Shown here in pieces: positions 1 through 12,320 of a stretch of 64,000 bases of DNA; position 1 is the first letter of the stretch; the number at the start of each line of letters is the position of its first letter. The notes beneath the pieces are model-generated. The model was not told the DNA's origin and ran no database searches. It saw nothing but the letters and a program-made list of their open reading frames with translations. The stretch comes from Pegoplata infirma (lineage: Eukaryota; Arthropoda; Insecta; Diptera; Anthomyiidae), in the NCBI GenBank assembly GCA_963921195.1, contig OY992537.1:62112400-62176399 (forward strand), read 5' to 3'. The position numbers and the translations under genes were made by a program.

Positions 1-1442
1 AATTATGGCTTATAAACAAGTCTTAAAATCCTTTAATTTTTCTATAAGAAGATTTATATGTCTTAGAAATTGAAAATTTTTCTATATGAAACATTTGGTT
101 TCAAAATGGGTTTAATTTTCTGTTAGATTTTTTTTAAGAATTGGATGTTTTTTTAAACAAAACGAAAAATTTACTATTAAAGGTGTGAAAAGCAAGAAAA
201 AACATATTTGTGGTCAAATTAGAAAATACATCGAATAGATCCCTGTTTGCATACTAAATATATGTACTGTGGGCATGGATCACCTATGAGAACAACTTTT
301 TGAATATTTTTTTTTCGCGTTTTTGTATCTGTTTATTGTTACTCGTTATTATTCCTGAAGATGCCATCCGAAAGATGGAGAAATATTAAAAATAATAAAT
401 ATTAAAATTTAATAAAAACAACTGTAGCCGCGAGCTTGTCTATTAATTAATATAGAATTGAATAAAAAAGGTCGAAAAATACAATAATTTCCTTATTATT
501 TTTAGTTTTATGGAATTTTCATAAGTTTTCTGAATTTTATGTCTGATTTTTTCTTAATTTTCTTAAATTCTTCCAGTTTTTTTTTTCAAAATAAATTGTA
601 TCAAATCGAATAAAATCTTTTAAATTTTTTTACGTACTTTTTTTAAAGTTTAAACAACTTCACCTTATATTAAAAAAGTAAAATTAAATGTAATTTATTA
701 ATGTTTTTTCTAATCAATCATTGTCTTATTTAGTAAAAAGTTTTTTTTCTCCTCATTTTTGGGAACAAGCAACACACACATTTGTCAATTCTAATAAATA
801 TTTAAGTACTTCATCAAAAATGTCTACATTTTCCAAATAAAAAATAAATTTTAAATGACTTTCCTTTAGACAAAAAAAAAAAATAAAAGTAATAATGTTA
901 TATTCGGCAGAGAAGAATCAAAAATACCATTCACAAATCTTTAAGTGTTCCTTTTTATGGGGTGGTTTTTTCTTAACTTTCCTGAAATTTTCTGATTGTT
1001 GGAATGTTTTTTTGTTAATAGTATTTGGAAATTTTTTCAATGTTTATTTGACGGATTTTTTATTTTCGTGACTTAAATTTCGTTTCTTTTGAAATTAGTT
1101 TTTCAGTTTTCTGAACTCTTCTGAATTTACCAGCATTTATCCAATTTCGGTTGAGTTTTTTTGTGTGTTTTTAACTTGTTCTGAATATTGTTCTTAACTT
1201 AATAGAATTTTAAAGGTCGACTAATAAATAATTTTTATTAATTAAAAAATTAAAACAGAATATTGTTCTTAATTTTCCTGAACTCTTTTAATCCAGAATT
1301 TTTAGGGTTTTTCTAAATTTTCGAGAATTTTTCTAAATTTTTTTCATATTTTTAATTCTGAGTTTATTCTAATTTTTCTCATTTTTTGTAATTTTTCTGT
1401 GGATTTTCTCGATATTTCTTAATATTTCTGAATTTTTAATTA
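1..1442. other. AT-rich non-coding DNA, no gene seen
   Basis: Low-complexity AT-rich sequence with degenerate 'tttctgaattttt' runs. No splice-flanked coding block or recognisable element end was found. A motif cctgaagatg followed by a short stem and cgaaagatgg (about 355-378) is common in fly repeats. Confidence 0.6.
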
Positions 1443-1656
1443 TCCCGTGTAAAAATTGATTTGACCTAATCCGATATGATCGTATCTGATTGCATATTAT
1501 TATATGTATCTAAACTGACACAAATCGATATCTGTATATATTTGGTATTCGGCCAACATTGCCACAAATTTGCAATTATATCTGATCAAGCAAATGCAAT
1601 AATATATTATCATATCAAATCAGATAATATCAAATCAATTTTTACACATATCCCGA
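1443..1656. repeat. Short inverted-repeat element with CCCG-GTAAAAA ends
   Basis: The left end CCCGTGTAAAAATTGATTTG is mirrored at about 1631-1656 (caaatcaatttttacacata, then tcccga). Same end type as the two elements to its right. Interior is 'gatatgatc/atatatttgg' AT-rich DNA. Boundaries approximate. Confidence 0.5.
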
Positions 1657-2071
1657 CCCGACTAAAAAAAATAGTAATACGGTCCCATATAACATTTGAT
1701 CCCAAAAATGGAGGATCCAAAAATATACGATTATATCTTATTAGATAAAATTTGATACAATTAGATATAATTTGATCCCAAAAATGGAACGGTAAATATT
1801 ATCTAATTTGATATAACAAAAAATTAGATTTAATAAGATATATTAATATATAATTATATCATATTAGATCTAATATGATCTTCAATATCAAATTAGATGA
1901 AATTTACCGTTCCATTTTTGGGATTTAATTATGTCTAATAACATCAAATTTGATCTAATAAGATATAATCATATATTTTTGGATCCTCCATTTTTGGGAT
2001 CAAATGATAGATCAATTTATACATAATTATATCACAAAATATATGATTATATCAAAACTTTTTTACTCGGG
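1657..2071. mobile_element. MITE, palindromic, CCCGACTAAAAAA/TTTTTTACTCGGG ends
   Basis: The left end CCCGACTAAAAAA and right end TTTTTTACTCGGG are inverted. Inside, 'ttgatcccaaaaatggagga' near 1696 is mirrored by 'tcctccatttttgggatcaa' near 1986. The 9-mer tacacatat occurs just before the element (1643-1651, five bases away) and immediately after it (2072-2080). No coding capacity. Confidence 0.65.
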
Positions 2072-2080
2072 TACACATAT

Positions 2081-3043
2081 CCTGAGTAAAAAAGTTTTAT
2101 TATAATCATATATTTTTTAATATAATTATATATAAATTGATCAACCATTTGATCCAAAAAATGGAGGATCCAAAAATATATGATTATTAGGGATGAGATT
2201 TTCATGCACTAAAAAATCAAAAATATGCGCTTAAAATATGCACTAAAAAATTCAAAATATGCACTAAAAAACCAAAAAATATGCACTAAAAAATAAAATG
2301 TGTACAATAAAAATCTTGTTTTCATAGAAAAAACTTCTTAAAAAGCAAAAAATAACGCCAGGTTTAAATAGTAACATTTAAAATTTTATGCAAGCAAGAT
2401 TTTTTTAGAAATTAAGAAAATCTATAAAAAAAATTAAGAGAAAAAATATTTTTTCTTATTTTCAAAATAAATTTTTAAAGTTTAAAATAGTTTTTGAAAA
2501 AAAAATAAATTTTAATTTGTGTTTTTGCTAATTTATGCCAAAATATGCAAAAATATGCACTTAAAAGTTGAAAATGCAATATATGCATTTAAAATCAAAA
2601 TATCCAAAAATATGCATTTTCGCCAAAATATGCAAAAACAAATCGATGCCATTTTAACGCAAATTTCTTGATTCGGAAAGATAATTGGTCTATATCGTTT
2701 TGAGACTTTCGACAAAAAACATGCATTTGCATGGAAATCTCATCCCTAATGATTATATATTATTAGATCTAATTAGATATAATTAGATCCCAAAAGTGGA
2801 AAGGTAAATTTCATCTAATTTAATATTGAAGATCATATAACATCTAATAAGATATAATTATATATTATTATATCTTATTAGATCTCATTTTTGATAATAT
2901 AAAAGTAGATAATAATTACAGTTTCATTTTTGGAATCTAATTATATCAAATCAGATCTAATAAGATATAATCATATATTTTTGGATCCTCCATTTTTGGG
3001 ATCAAATGATATATGGTGCCATATTACTTCTTTTTTAGTCGGG
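2081..3043. mobile_element. Second MITE of the same family, split by a nested insertion
   Basis: Starts cctgagtaaaaaagttt and ends cttcttttttagtcggg. Its arms carry the same ggatcc/aaaatgg inverted modules as the neighbour at 1657-2071. The 2187-2749 element interrupts the left arm. Without it the family member would be about 400 bp, like its neighbour. Confidence 0.6.
2187..2749. mobile_element. 563-bp TIR element (TTAGGGATGAGAT ends) nested in a MITE
   Basis: Terminal inverted repeats TTAGGGATGAGATTTTCATG (left) and CATGGAAATCTCATCCCTAA (right) differ at one base in about 20. A direct repeat TGATTA flanks it at 2181-2186 and 2750-2755. The interior is rich in 'aaaatatgca' repeats and has no transposase. 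Family uncertain: ends are hAT-like but the visible duplication is 6 bp, not 8. Confidence 0.7.
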
Positions 3044-3633
3044 AAGTGTAACATTTTTTTGGATATGTTTCATACGGAGTCACAAATTTTAATATACCCT
3101 GTGTCTCTCTGCGGAGAGTATAAAAACAAACAAATACAATTAATATATGATGAAACATTATCCATATCTGTATGTCATTTAGATATTACACTTAATATTT
3201 TTTGGAAAAATTTTTTTTTTTAATATTTTTTGTTTGTTTTTCGAAGCATAAATAATATTGTGGAAATATTTCATAATGGCAAAATATATTGTAAGTAACT
3301 GGAAAAAGAAAAAAGAAAAAAAAAAAACAATTACATAAATAGACTTCTCTGAGTGGGTACCAAATAGAGTGGGACGGCAATCGGAAAAATTTGAAATCTG
3401 GAATATTTTTAAGAATATGTTAATTTTTGATTTTCGTTGAAAACAATTTGTAAGATTTGAGGAATTTTCAATAGATATTAAATAATAAATAAATTTCCAA
3501 ACGAAGTTTTCGGTTGTATCAACAAAAACATTGGTTGCTGCTACAATATGAGGTTGTGATAACCAAATTTTGTGTGTTGCTTTAACTAAAACTCAGTTTT
3601 AATAAATTCTGATTAGCATTTACATTTTTTTTA
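3044..3633. other. No gene seen
   Basis: AT-rich DNA with degenerate 'ttggttgctgctacaa / gttgtgataacc' phrases related to the 4803-5028 MITE. Nothing coding recognised. Confidence 0.5.
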
Positions 3634-3854
3634 GTTGACCTTTAAAATATTATATTTTGAGTAGGTTTATTCAGGCTCGAGGTAATTTTTTCTAATAAAA
3701 GCTATGATATTTTTATTGAATAATTTTCATAAAAATAATTTTTTTGTTATAAATTTATTAGTGTTGGTAATTTTTGCAAGACTTTAAGCAAACGTGTTTT
3801 GGAATTTGTCAGATTCCATTTTCAAGACTATTTAGCAAATATAAAAACCCTATA

Positions 3855-4739
3855 CACTCAAAAAAAAAAACTGTAAAGTTAGCAAAAAAAGCTTGTAAAC
3901 CTACAAGAAAATTTGCTGATTTTGAACCCACAATTTTTTTGCTAAAGTTAGCAAAAACGTTTTGCTAAAAATTAGTTAACTGAAATAATTTTTATTTCAA
4001 CTTAGTTCATACACATTTGAGGACCCCATTGGGTTCGGACCCAATAGGTCCAGACCCCGATGGGCCTAGACCTAGTTGGGTTACTTAAAAATTGTCATAG
4101 TTTTTCATCCAAAATTGGTGTCCGTTTCGCTCTACCTTGCTTAGTTTTTGAGATACGTGATTTTAGGGGATCACTGGGGTCTTGAGAATTTAAAAACTCG
4201 ATAACTTCAAAAATATTACTCGTTATTTTGCAGTCTTGTTCTACGTGTTAAGAGCTACAAAAATTCTTTTGGACTTTTTGTTGTGTCGGCAATATTTACC
4301 GAGATATGAGCATTTTAAAATTTTCGGGAATGCTAACTTTTTTGGATCCAAAGTTAGGTCCCATTAGGGTCCACACATGTGAAGAGGACCCTCGAAAGTA
4401 TGGATATTCTAAGAACCAAAAATGCCCTCCATTTTGCTCTATCTGGCTTAGTTTCCGAGATAGCGCCATTTTAAGTTTTCTGAAAATAAAAAAAATTTAC
4501 CATTTATTTTTGCTAATGTTAGCAAAAAATCTTGTAAAAATGTTGTCAACTCAATTTCAAATTTAGCAAAAGAAATTAGTTCAAAGTTTGTTTAAAATTG
4601 CTAATGTGCTAAATGAAGTTTACAAGAACTTTTTGCCAACATGCTAATCTCAACTAAAAATTTGCTAAAAGTTAGCTAACTAGCATTAGCAAAAAAAAAT
4701 TAGTAAATCTACTAACGTATTTAGTAGATATTTTGAGTG
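3855..4739. mobile_element. CACTCAAAA-end TA-target element (885 bp)
   Basis: CACTCAAAA... at 3855 and ...TTTTGAGTG ending 4739, flanked by TA on both sides (3853-3854 and 4740-4741). The interior has repeated 'gttagcaaaa' and 'tttgctaac' words facing each other near both ends; the middle is a unique 'gacccaataggtccagacc' segment. No ORF of note. Confidence 0.7.
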
Positions 4740-4802
4740 TACTATACAAGTTGCAAACTAGGAGAATATAAAATTTTGTTCCTCTGATTCTAAATTAGGG
4801 TA

Positions 4803-5028
4803 CACAGAGAAAACCGTTTGGTTGTGTCAGCCGAATTTAGAACCAACTGCATAGTTTAATAACAACAACCGAAATTTTCGGTTGCGATAACCAAAATTTG
4901 TTTTGAAAATTTAATTTCTGTTGGTTCAAATAAATTTTGGTAATCGCAACCGAAAATTTCGGTTGTTGTAATTAAACCATGCAGTTGGCTCTAAATTCGG
5001 CTGGCACAATTAAACTGTTTTCTCTGTG
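4803..5028. mobile_element. 226-bp MITE, CACAGAGAAAAC ends, TA duplication
   Basis: Nearly the whole element is a hairpin: left CACAGAGAAAACCGTTTGGT versus right ttaaactgttttctctgtg, with 'caaccgaaattttcggttg' palindromes inside both arms. TA at 4801-4802 and 5029-5030. Confidence 0.8.
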
Positions 5029-5315
5029 TAGTGTTGGACATGCATTTCTATTTTTGTTTGAACTGTAGCGATTTGTCATTTACATTCCATATACTACTTG
5101 TAGTATAAAGTTTTTATATTTGCTAAATAGTCTTGACAATGGAATCTGACAAATTCCAAAACATGTGTCGGCTAAGTCTTGCAAACATGACCAATATAAA
5201 TAAATGTTAAACAAAAAACTAGTTATTTTGAAAATTATTCTATGAGAATATTATAGTTTTAATTAGTAAAGGAAAAATTACCTCGAGCTAAAATAAACCT
5301 ACTCAAAATATTCAA

Positions 5316-6300
5316 TTATTTTAATAGGATTATAAAAGTGACTATCGATATTTAATTGTGTCAACCTATTTGTCTAATTGTATCAATTAAAGCTTTGTTA
5401 CTGCAACTAAATTTTAGTGTATAGAAATAATTGATTTCTTTGCATATCAGTAAAAACTATCCTGGTGCTAAAAAAATCCAAAAATATTTTGAAAAAAATC
5501 CCGAATTAGAAACAATTTTTGATCTCTTCTAAATGTTTTTACAAAATTAAATAATTTTATTTCATCCATTCCACTCTTTATTTCATTTGCCAAAGGAATA
5601 ATAATAAAAAAAAGTAATATTAAATATTAAGCTTTAAACAAATGAAGGTAATTTTACAAAGTACAAACATATAGTATGTAATTCTACATAAGTATATATT
5701 TACACAATATGAACAAAATGAAAAAAATAAAAATTCCTTCATCTTTAACATTTCTCAAAATAAAAAAATAAAAACATTTGTCAATATTTAATATTTAGCA
5801 ATGAGTGCACAAAAGAAATTGAGGAAAATTTATATTTAAGGTAAATATTTCTATGGAAATTACATACAATATTTACATGGCTTTTGATGTACTTTTGTAT
5901 GTGTTTGTAGTATGTAATGTATGTAATGTATGAATGAATGAAACCACATATAAATTACCCTATTTAATCTTAAAAAACATACATCATTGCATACATTCAT
6001 CTGTATGTAGATAACATACCACATTCTAACATTTGAGAATGTACTTTAAATCATGGGTGGTTAACGTAACCGCTTTAAATTATTTTTTTTTGCCCTCAAA
6101 ATTTTCAGGAATTTTTTCGAATTTTTCTAAGTTTTTCTAAATTTTTCTAAATTTTTCTTCCTATTTCTTAATTTTCTTAAGTTTATCTGATTATTGGTTT
6201 TTGATTTTTTTCTTATTTATCTGACAATATTTTAAATTTCCTGATTTTTATCAGAAGTTTTTTGAACTTTTGTGTATCAGGGTGTTTTGTGTATTTAGTA
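5316..6300. other. AT-rich non-coding DNA, no gene seen
   Basis: A 'tgtatgtaatgtatg' microsatellite-like run is at about 5895-5940. No coding or structural signal. Confidence 0.5.
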
Positions 6301-7148
6301 GGGTGTTCAATTAATCGGGGTTTTTTATTGTTCGATTAAACGATTAATCGATATTTGGCATTTTTGACTTGTTCGATTAAACGAATAAAATTTTAAAATT
6401 GATTGATTAATCGAATAATTTCAAATTTAGAAAATTTCCAAATTACAAGAGTTTTTTCTACATTTTTAGAAAAAATTGGTACTTGAGTAAATAAACAATA
6501 TTAATTACAACATTTTATTAACAAAAAAAAAAACATTTTATAAGAAAAAACAAAAAAAAAAAAACAAAATGTAACAAAATATAAGTTGTTTTGCTTGAAA
6601 ATTTAAGAAAATTATTTTGGAAATTTGAAAAAAAAAATGTGTAGAATTCAAAAATTATTTTTGTTACGGATTACAGATATCACAACAACTTTATATTTAT
6701 TATCTGACTACATTTGGGAAAATGTTAAACAAAAAATATTTTGTTTTGATTATACTCATAAATTTGTATTTGTATTTTAATTTTATTTTATAATTTAGTG
6801 GGTTTTCGAAACTTTGGCCCAAAACTTTATCAGGTACTTATTTAAGGTCGTTTAACAAATCCAAGCTTCAGGAGTAGCGAAAATCAGAAAAAAATAAAAT
6901 AAGTACCACTCTGTAAACATGACTGTTTTTTTTTTTAATTTCAACGGCCGCATATATTTGATTTTGATTTAAAAATTTAAAAAAATTATACAAATTTCCA
7001 AAAAAACCATATGTTATTATTATTCGATTAATCGGCATTAATTCTTCGATTAATACTTTAATCGAAATTAGCAATTTTAAATTAATCGAACAATTATTCG
7101 TCTAAAATTGTTCGATTAATCGAACAAGAATTAATCGACTGAACACCC
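6301..7148. mobile_element. 848-bp element, GGGTGTTCA ends, TA duplication
   Basis: Left end GGGTGTTCAATTAATCG and right end CGATTAATTC..GTTC / CGACTGAACACCC are inverted. TA occurs at 6299-6300 and 7149-7150. Both ends are packed with CGATTAAT words (GTTCGATTAAACGATTAATC). The interior is AT-rich without transposase. Confidence 0.75.
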
Positions 7149-7559
7149 TAGTATTTAGGGTGTTTCCGTCAATTTTATTTATGATACGGTACTTATACTT
7201 TTCTAAATTGTTTTCTGAATTTTCCAAATTTTTTGTTTAAATATTTCAGTTATTTTTGTTAAATTTTCTTAATGAGTTTTTGATTCTGTGGACTTCTGTT
7301 TTTTTTTTTTTTAGTTTTTCAGCATTATTGTATTTTTTTTTTTTAATTTTTTAGATTTTTAACATGATAATGTTTTCAGGCTGGTGTCTAATTTGAAAAA
7401 AAGTTGCAGGATTAACAAAAAAAAAAAATAAAATAGAATTACTGTTTTCATTTTCTTAAAACCAAAAATTTTAGTAACTTGGGTTTGTAACTTGGATAAT
7501 AATTATTTTTCATCAATAATATTTTAATCAATATTATTTTTTTTATAATTTTTTTTTTT

Positions 7560-7812
7560 ATAAATTTTTTGTTATAAATTTTTTACATTTTTTTTCATCA
7601 ATATTTTTTTCATCAGTATTTTTTTTTATCCATATTTTTTCATCAATATTTTTTTTTTGTCAATATTTTTCTCGTTAATATTTTTTTTCATCAATATTTT
7701 TTTTTTCATCAATAATTTTTTTCATCAATAATTTTTTTTCATCAATAATTTTTTTTTCATCAATAAATTTTTTTCATCAATAATTTTTTTTCATCAAATA
7801 TTTTTTTTCAAA
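7560..7812. repeat. Degenerate minisatellite 'TTTTTTTCATCAATA'
   Basis: About 15-17 imperfect copies of a 14-17-bp word (t6-9)catcaat(a/at). The opposite strand version, 'gatgaaaaaaa', recurs at 14460-14600, 23440-23800 and 53780-53930, often next to mini-me copies. Confidence 0.8.
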
Positions 7813-8092
7813 ACTTTTTTTTTCGACAAAAACAGACAAACAGATAGATAGATGGGTATCACTAGAGTGTCTTAGAAAACTTTATGGAACAATAATATAT
7901 AATCATTAGAGTTAATTTTGAAAATTTGATCTGCGGGTATCATAATTTTTTTGAAGGATTTAGGGGAGCTAAAAAGAATGGCTGTATTTTTTTGGAAAAA
8001 AATTCGCTCCTTGGGGTGGTTCAACGCATCTGAAAACGCGAATTTTGAGCTGATTTTTCTGCAGAGCAAAAACGGCTGAATATATCGCAAAT

Positions 8093-8836
8093 TTTTAAAG
8101 CAATAAATAAATAATCTGTTATGAGAATATCATAATTAGATTTTTTTGTTGGTCTTGAACTAGAATAAAACTCTAAATATATATGTAAATATATAAAGAC
8201 CGAATAAAACATTTTTTGTATTTTTAATGCAAAAAATAAAAATAAATTGACAAAAAGTTTAGTACGACTCTTTTCCATGTAAACTAAAATGTTTACTGGG
8301 ATAAAAAACAGTTGGTTGGTATTTATACAAATACTACCAACAACTATATTGATGGTACTCAATGTCTCAATGTAAATCATTAGAGGTATTCAGAGTCTTG
8401 TTGCCAGCCCTGGCAATGTAGCAAAAGAGTACTTCTTTCAAAAAATACATGCATTTTGAAAAGTAATTTCAAAAAGTACTCTTTTACTACCAGTGCCAGG
8501 GCTGGCAAGCAGGACTCTGAATACCTCTATTGCTTTAAAATCGTTGGTTATTTTCTAATTGCAAGACAAGATTTAGACCTGTATGATACAACAGCATGGT
8601 GATTCTCATTAAGTATGAGGTACTGTGGTGCATATAAGGTTTATATTTGTGCAAGTCAATTAGGAATGATTCTCTAAATATTGTTGAAAATCCCTTGGTA
8701 CGGGTGAAATAGCTATACAATAAACCATGAGATGACCAACTTTTTTAAAGCAATAAATAAATAAATAATCTGTTATGAGAATATCATAATTAGATTTTTT
8801 TGTTGGTCTTGAACTAGAATAAAACTCGAAATATAT
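8093..8836 (+). repeat. Direct repeat of about 92 bp, 650 bp apart
   Basis: 8093-8186 and 8743-8836 share 'aaagcaataaataaata', 'tctgttatgagaatatcata' and 'ggtcttgaactagaataaaa'. The end phrase is related to the 'ctcgagctagaataaacc' ends of the 3634 and 43598 foldbacks. Confidence 0.7.
8383..8527. mobile_element. 145-bp palindromic MITE, GAGGTATTCAGAGTC ends
   Basis: GAGGTATTCAGAGTCTTGTT on the left is mirrored by 'aagcaggactctgaatacct' on the right. The arms include 'gccagccctggca' and 'aaaagagtac'. TA at 8381-8382 and 8528-8529. Confidence 0.75.
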
Positions 8837-10656
8837 GGGCTGTTTCACGTCAACGGGAGACCCCCCCGCCCCCAAAATTCTATTGGTCGTAGAGAGTTGT
8901 ATTATGGCTTAAAATTTAGCCAATGATCTCTACTTTTGAAAGCTGAGTGGCGGAAGTTGAACCCAATGGTAAGTGAGCCAATATGGCGGCGCGAATCGGG
9001 ATACCCCGATCGGGATATGCTGGAAACTAATGAAGGAGTTATCGGATTTTTCTGAAATTTGTTATCAGGGGGTATATTGGGGCGCTAATTTCGAATTTTC
9101 ATTCAGATTTCAAAAATTCAAAATGGCGGATCCAATATGGCGGATGATTTTTTCGAGGTTTTCGCATTCAAACAAAACTCGATTCCCGGGTGTATTATGT
9201 GTCACTAAACACGATTCTGAATTTAGATTTCCAAAATTCAAAATGGCGGATCCAATATGGCGTTTATTTTTTTGTTTTATTGTTTCGATTTCCTTGAAAC
9301 TTGTTATCTGGGGGCTATTTGAGACGCTGATTTCGAATTTTTATTCAGATTTAAAAAATTCAAAATGGCGGACTCAATATGGCGGATGGTTTTTTTTTTA
9401 AGTTGTCGCATTCAAATAAAACTCGGTTCTCGGATGTATAATGGGTCACTAAGCACGATTCTGAATTTAGATTTCCAAAATTCAAAATGGCGGATCCAAT
9501 ATGACATTATTTTTATTTTTTTTAATTTCGATTTCCTTGAAATTTGTTACTCCGGGGTTATTTGGGACGCTGATTCCGAATTTTTATTCAGATTTCAAAA
9601 ATTCAAAATGGCGGATCCAACATGGCAGATGATTTTTTTTTTAATTGTTGCATTTAAGTTAAACTCGATACCCGGGAGTTTTATGAGTCACTTAGTACGA
9701 ATCTGACATCAGATTTAAAAATCGTTATTAAAAAAATATAAGAGCCATGTTGGAACCGCCATTTTGAATTTTGAAAATCTGATGTCAGATTAGTACTAAG
9801 TGACTCATAAAACTCCCGGGTGTCGAGTTTAACTTAAATGCGACAATTTCAAAAAAAAATCATCTGCCATATTGGATCCGCCATTTTGAATTATTGAACT
9901 CTGAATAAAAATTCGGAATCAGCGTCCCAAATAACCCCGGAATAACAAGTTTCAAGGAAATCGAAATTAAAAAAAAAAAAATAATGTCATATTGGATCCG
10001 CCATTTTGAATTTTGGAAATCTGAATTCAGAATCGTGCTTAGTGACCCATAATACATCCGAGAACCGAGTTTTATTTGCTTGCGACAACTTAAAAAAAAA
10101 AACCATCCGCCATATTGAGTCCGCCATTTTGAATTTTTGAAATCTGAATAAAAATTCGAAATCAGCGTCTCAAATAGCCCCCAGATAACAAGTTTCAAGG
10201 AAATCGAAACAATAAAAAAAATAATAAACGCCATATTGGATCCGCCATTTTGAATTTTGGAAATCTAAATTCAGAATCGTGTTAAGTGACCCATAATACA
10301 CCCGGGAACCGAGTTTTATTTGAATGCGAAAACCTCGAAAAAATCATCCGCCATATTGGATCCGCCATTTTGAATTTTTTAAATCTGAATGAAAATTCGA
10401 AATTAGCGTCCCAATATACCCCCTGATAACAAATTTCAGAAAAATCCGATAACTCCTTCATTAGTTTCCAGCATATCCCGATCGGGGTATCCCGATTCGC
10501 GCCGCCATATTGGCTCACTTACCATTGGGTTCAACTTCCGCCACTCAGCTTTCAAAAGTAGAGATCATTGGCTAAATTTTAAGCCATAATACAACTCTCT
10601 ACGACCAATAGAATTTTGGGGGCGGGGGGGTCTCCCGTTGACGTGAAACAGCCCAT
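8835..10656. mobile_element. 1.8-kb palindromic foldback with 121-bp internal repeats
   Basis: Left end ATGGGCTGTTTCACGTCAAC and right end GTTGACGTGAAACAGCCCAT are exact inverses, and the two ~880-bp arms mirror each other to a loop at about 9717-9776. Each arm holds five tandem ~121-bp units with 'ttcaaaatggcggatccaat' (9117, 9238, 9359, 9481, 9602 and mirrored at 9889-10365). Open frames inside (KMADPIWR, NSKWRIQYGG) come from the repeat and are not taken as genes. Confidence 0.85.
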
Positions 10657-10678
10657 ATATATATCGCAAATCTGATAT

Positions 10679-11172
10679 CACCAGTCGATTCTACAGCAAA
10701 AAAAAGTTCCAAAAACCCACCACAGAGGACGGAAATAAAAGGTTTTTCCATTTTCTTTTTAAATTAGTTTTTTAAATATTCAAATTTAAAGGCCATTTTC
10801 AGCTTAACAAAGTGATACCAAATTTTCCGTTCTATCACAACCCGTTAAAAAGTTATAAGCTCTCAAAAATGGACAAAAACACGGTTTTTGAGAACTTTTA
10901 CCTCAAATTTCTCGAAAACATGACGTGATAGAAAAATTTAAAAACTAGATTCAGAATCAGCATTGAAATGTTAATCGAAAACAGGGTTCATGATCCCAGA
11001 ATATCATCCAAAAACATCACAAAAAAATGCTCTCAATAATGCACAAAAATTCGTTTTTTGTGAACTTTGACCTCAATTATCTCAAAAACCTGACGTAACG
11101 GAATATTTTGGAAACCAGATTTATTTCATAAAACTGCTATTGTATTAATTTTTGCTGTAGAATCGACTGGTG
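10679..11172. repeat. Inner inverted repeat CACCAGTCGATTCTACAGC
   Basis: CACCAGTCGATTCTACAGC at 10679 is inverted at 11154-11172. This is probably the inner part of the outer foldback's arms. The loop contains two related segments ('tttgagaacttttacctcaa' / 'ttgtgaactttgacctcaat'). Confidence 0.6.
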
Positions 11173-11572
11173 AAATCAAATTTGCAATATATTCAGCCGT
11201 TTTTTCTCTGCAGAAAAATCAGCTCAAAATCCACGTTTTCAGATGCTTAGAACCACCCCAAGAAGTGAAAATTTTTTCAAAAAAATACCGGTATTCTTTT
11301 TAGCTCCCCTAAATCCTCTAAAAAAATTATGATATCCGATAAACAGATGAAGTGACATAGTCACCAAACGAACTCTAATAAACATAATGGGGACTTCGAC
11401 CGATATTTCAATTCGTTTTGCACGGAATGACAATTAATATAGCGTTTTTTTTTTTTTTTGAAAAATTTTGCTTTGGAAAGAACACCTATTTATACAGCAA
11501 AACATTATCATGATTCAATGGTTTGGCAAGAGTAAAAACTTCGAAAACATTTTTTCTGACTTTCCCTGATTT

Positions 11573-12320
11573 TTATACCCCACACCACACTGTGGTACAG
11601 GGTATAATGAGTTTGTGCTGATGTTTGTAACTACCCGAAATATTGGTCCTAGACCCACTTTTAAGTATACCGATCTACTCAGAATCAATTTTTGAGTCGA
11701 TTTAGCGATGTCCGTCCGTCCGTCTGTCCGTCCGTCTGTCCATGTAAACAGTGTAAACACGATACAGGTCACAATTTTTAATCAATTTACTTGAAATTTG
11801 AAACTTAAGCTTCCTTTGGCCCAAGGACGAAGCCTATTGAAACTGAAAAAAATCGGTCCATATTTAGACCTAGCCCCCATACAAAGGTACTCTTTAGTTT
11901 TGCCTTAAATGACTCTAATATCCGCATTATAATAGGTATATTTTCGAAATTTGCCCCCATACAAACCACCTTCCCGATTTTCACATAATTCTCTCAAATT
12001 TCATGAAAAAAGAAAATATTTAATTAAAACTCTGTTTGTATATGTTAAACGCGTACTTTAATAACCTTATCAAATCTGATTATCATCAGACCATTTTTGG
12101 CCCCATGTGCTAATTTCGCCCGATATTCAGTTAAAGCGGATTATTATCAGCAAAAATAAGCCTATTTCACTCAAATTTGATTTGTGAGTGTTTTTTACGC
12201 TCATTAATGACTTGACAAAATATAGATCTAATCAGTCCATGTTTGAACTTGGGACCCATTTTCCGGGAAACTCTGGTGTAGGGTATTATATGGTCGGTCT
12301 TGACCGACTATAATTTTCTT
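11573..12320 (+). mobile_element. mini-me-type repeat copy
   Basis: Begins ataccccacaccacactg, then the core 'cgaaatattggtcctagacc', 'gtcgatttagcgatgtccgt', a (CCGT/CTGT) run at 11708-11742, and ends with the hairpin tail 'ggtcggtcttgaccgac' (12292-12308). The 28161 region carries the same tail in reverse. Confidence 0.7.

Larger units (their letters stand above)
3634..5315. mobile_element. Foldback element with TTGAGTAGGTTTATTC ends (copy 1), carrying two nested MITEs
   Basis: Left arm (about 3634-3852) and right arm (about 5070-5315) are inverted copies about 200 bp long. Both contain 'gagtaggtttatt', the 'ctcgaggtaat' motif, 'gcaagactt', 'tttgtcagattcca' and 'actatttagcaaatataaa' on opposite strands. 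The loop is occupied by the elements 3855-4739 and 4803-5028. A second copy is at 43598-46075. Outer ends approximate. Confidence 0.7.
7905..11379. mobile_element. Outer foldback inserted in a mini-me copy
   Basis: Left arm 7905-8092 and right arm about 11185-11379 are inverted: ATTAGAGTT / AACTCTAAT ends, 'ttaggggagctaaaaagaat', 'ggggtggttc', 'ctgatttttctgcagag' and 'ggctgaatatat' appear on opposite strands. The arm continues at 10659-10695 (caccagtcgattctacagc) and is mirrored at 11154-11172. A 13-bp word atatatcgcaaat occurs at 8080-8092 and 10659-10671, flanking the internal insertion (8093-10658). Confidence 0.65.
7820..11436 (-). mobile_element. mini-me-type repeat split by a foldback
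   Basis: Left part 7820-7904 (cagacaaacagatagatag, then atcactagagtgtcttag) and right part 11380-11436 (ggggacttcgaccgatattt, then cacggaatgac) together reproduce the core seen intact at 22920-23050. The split is at the (TA)n tract (aataatatata / aaacataatgggg). Confidence 0.65.

Noticed and set aside
8973..10518. Several frames with KMADPIWR / NSKWRIQYGG motifs
   Set aside because: They mirror each other in the palindrome and follow the 121-bp repeat; no start, splice or domain evidence.
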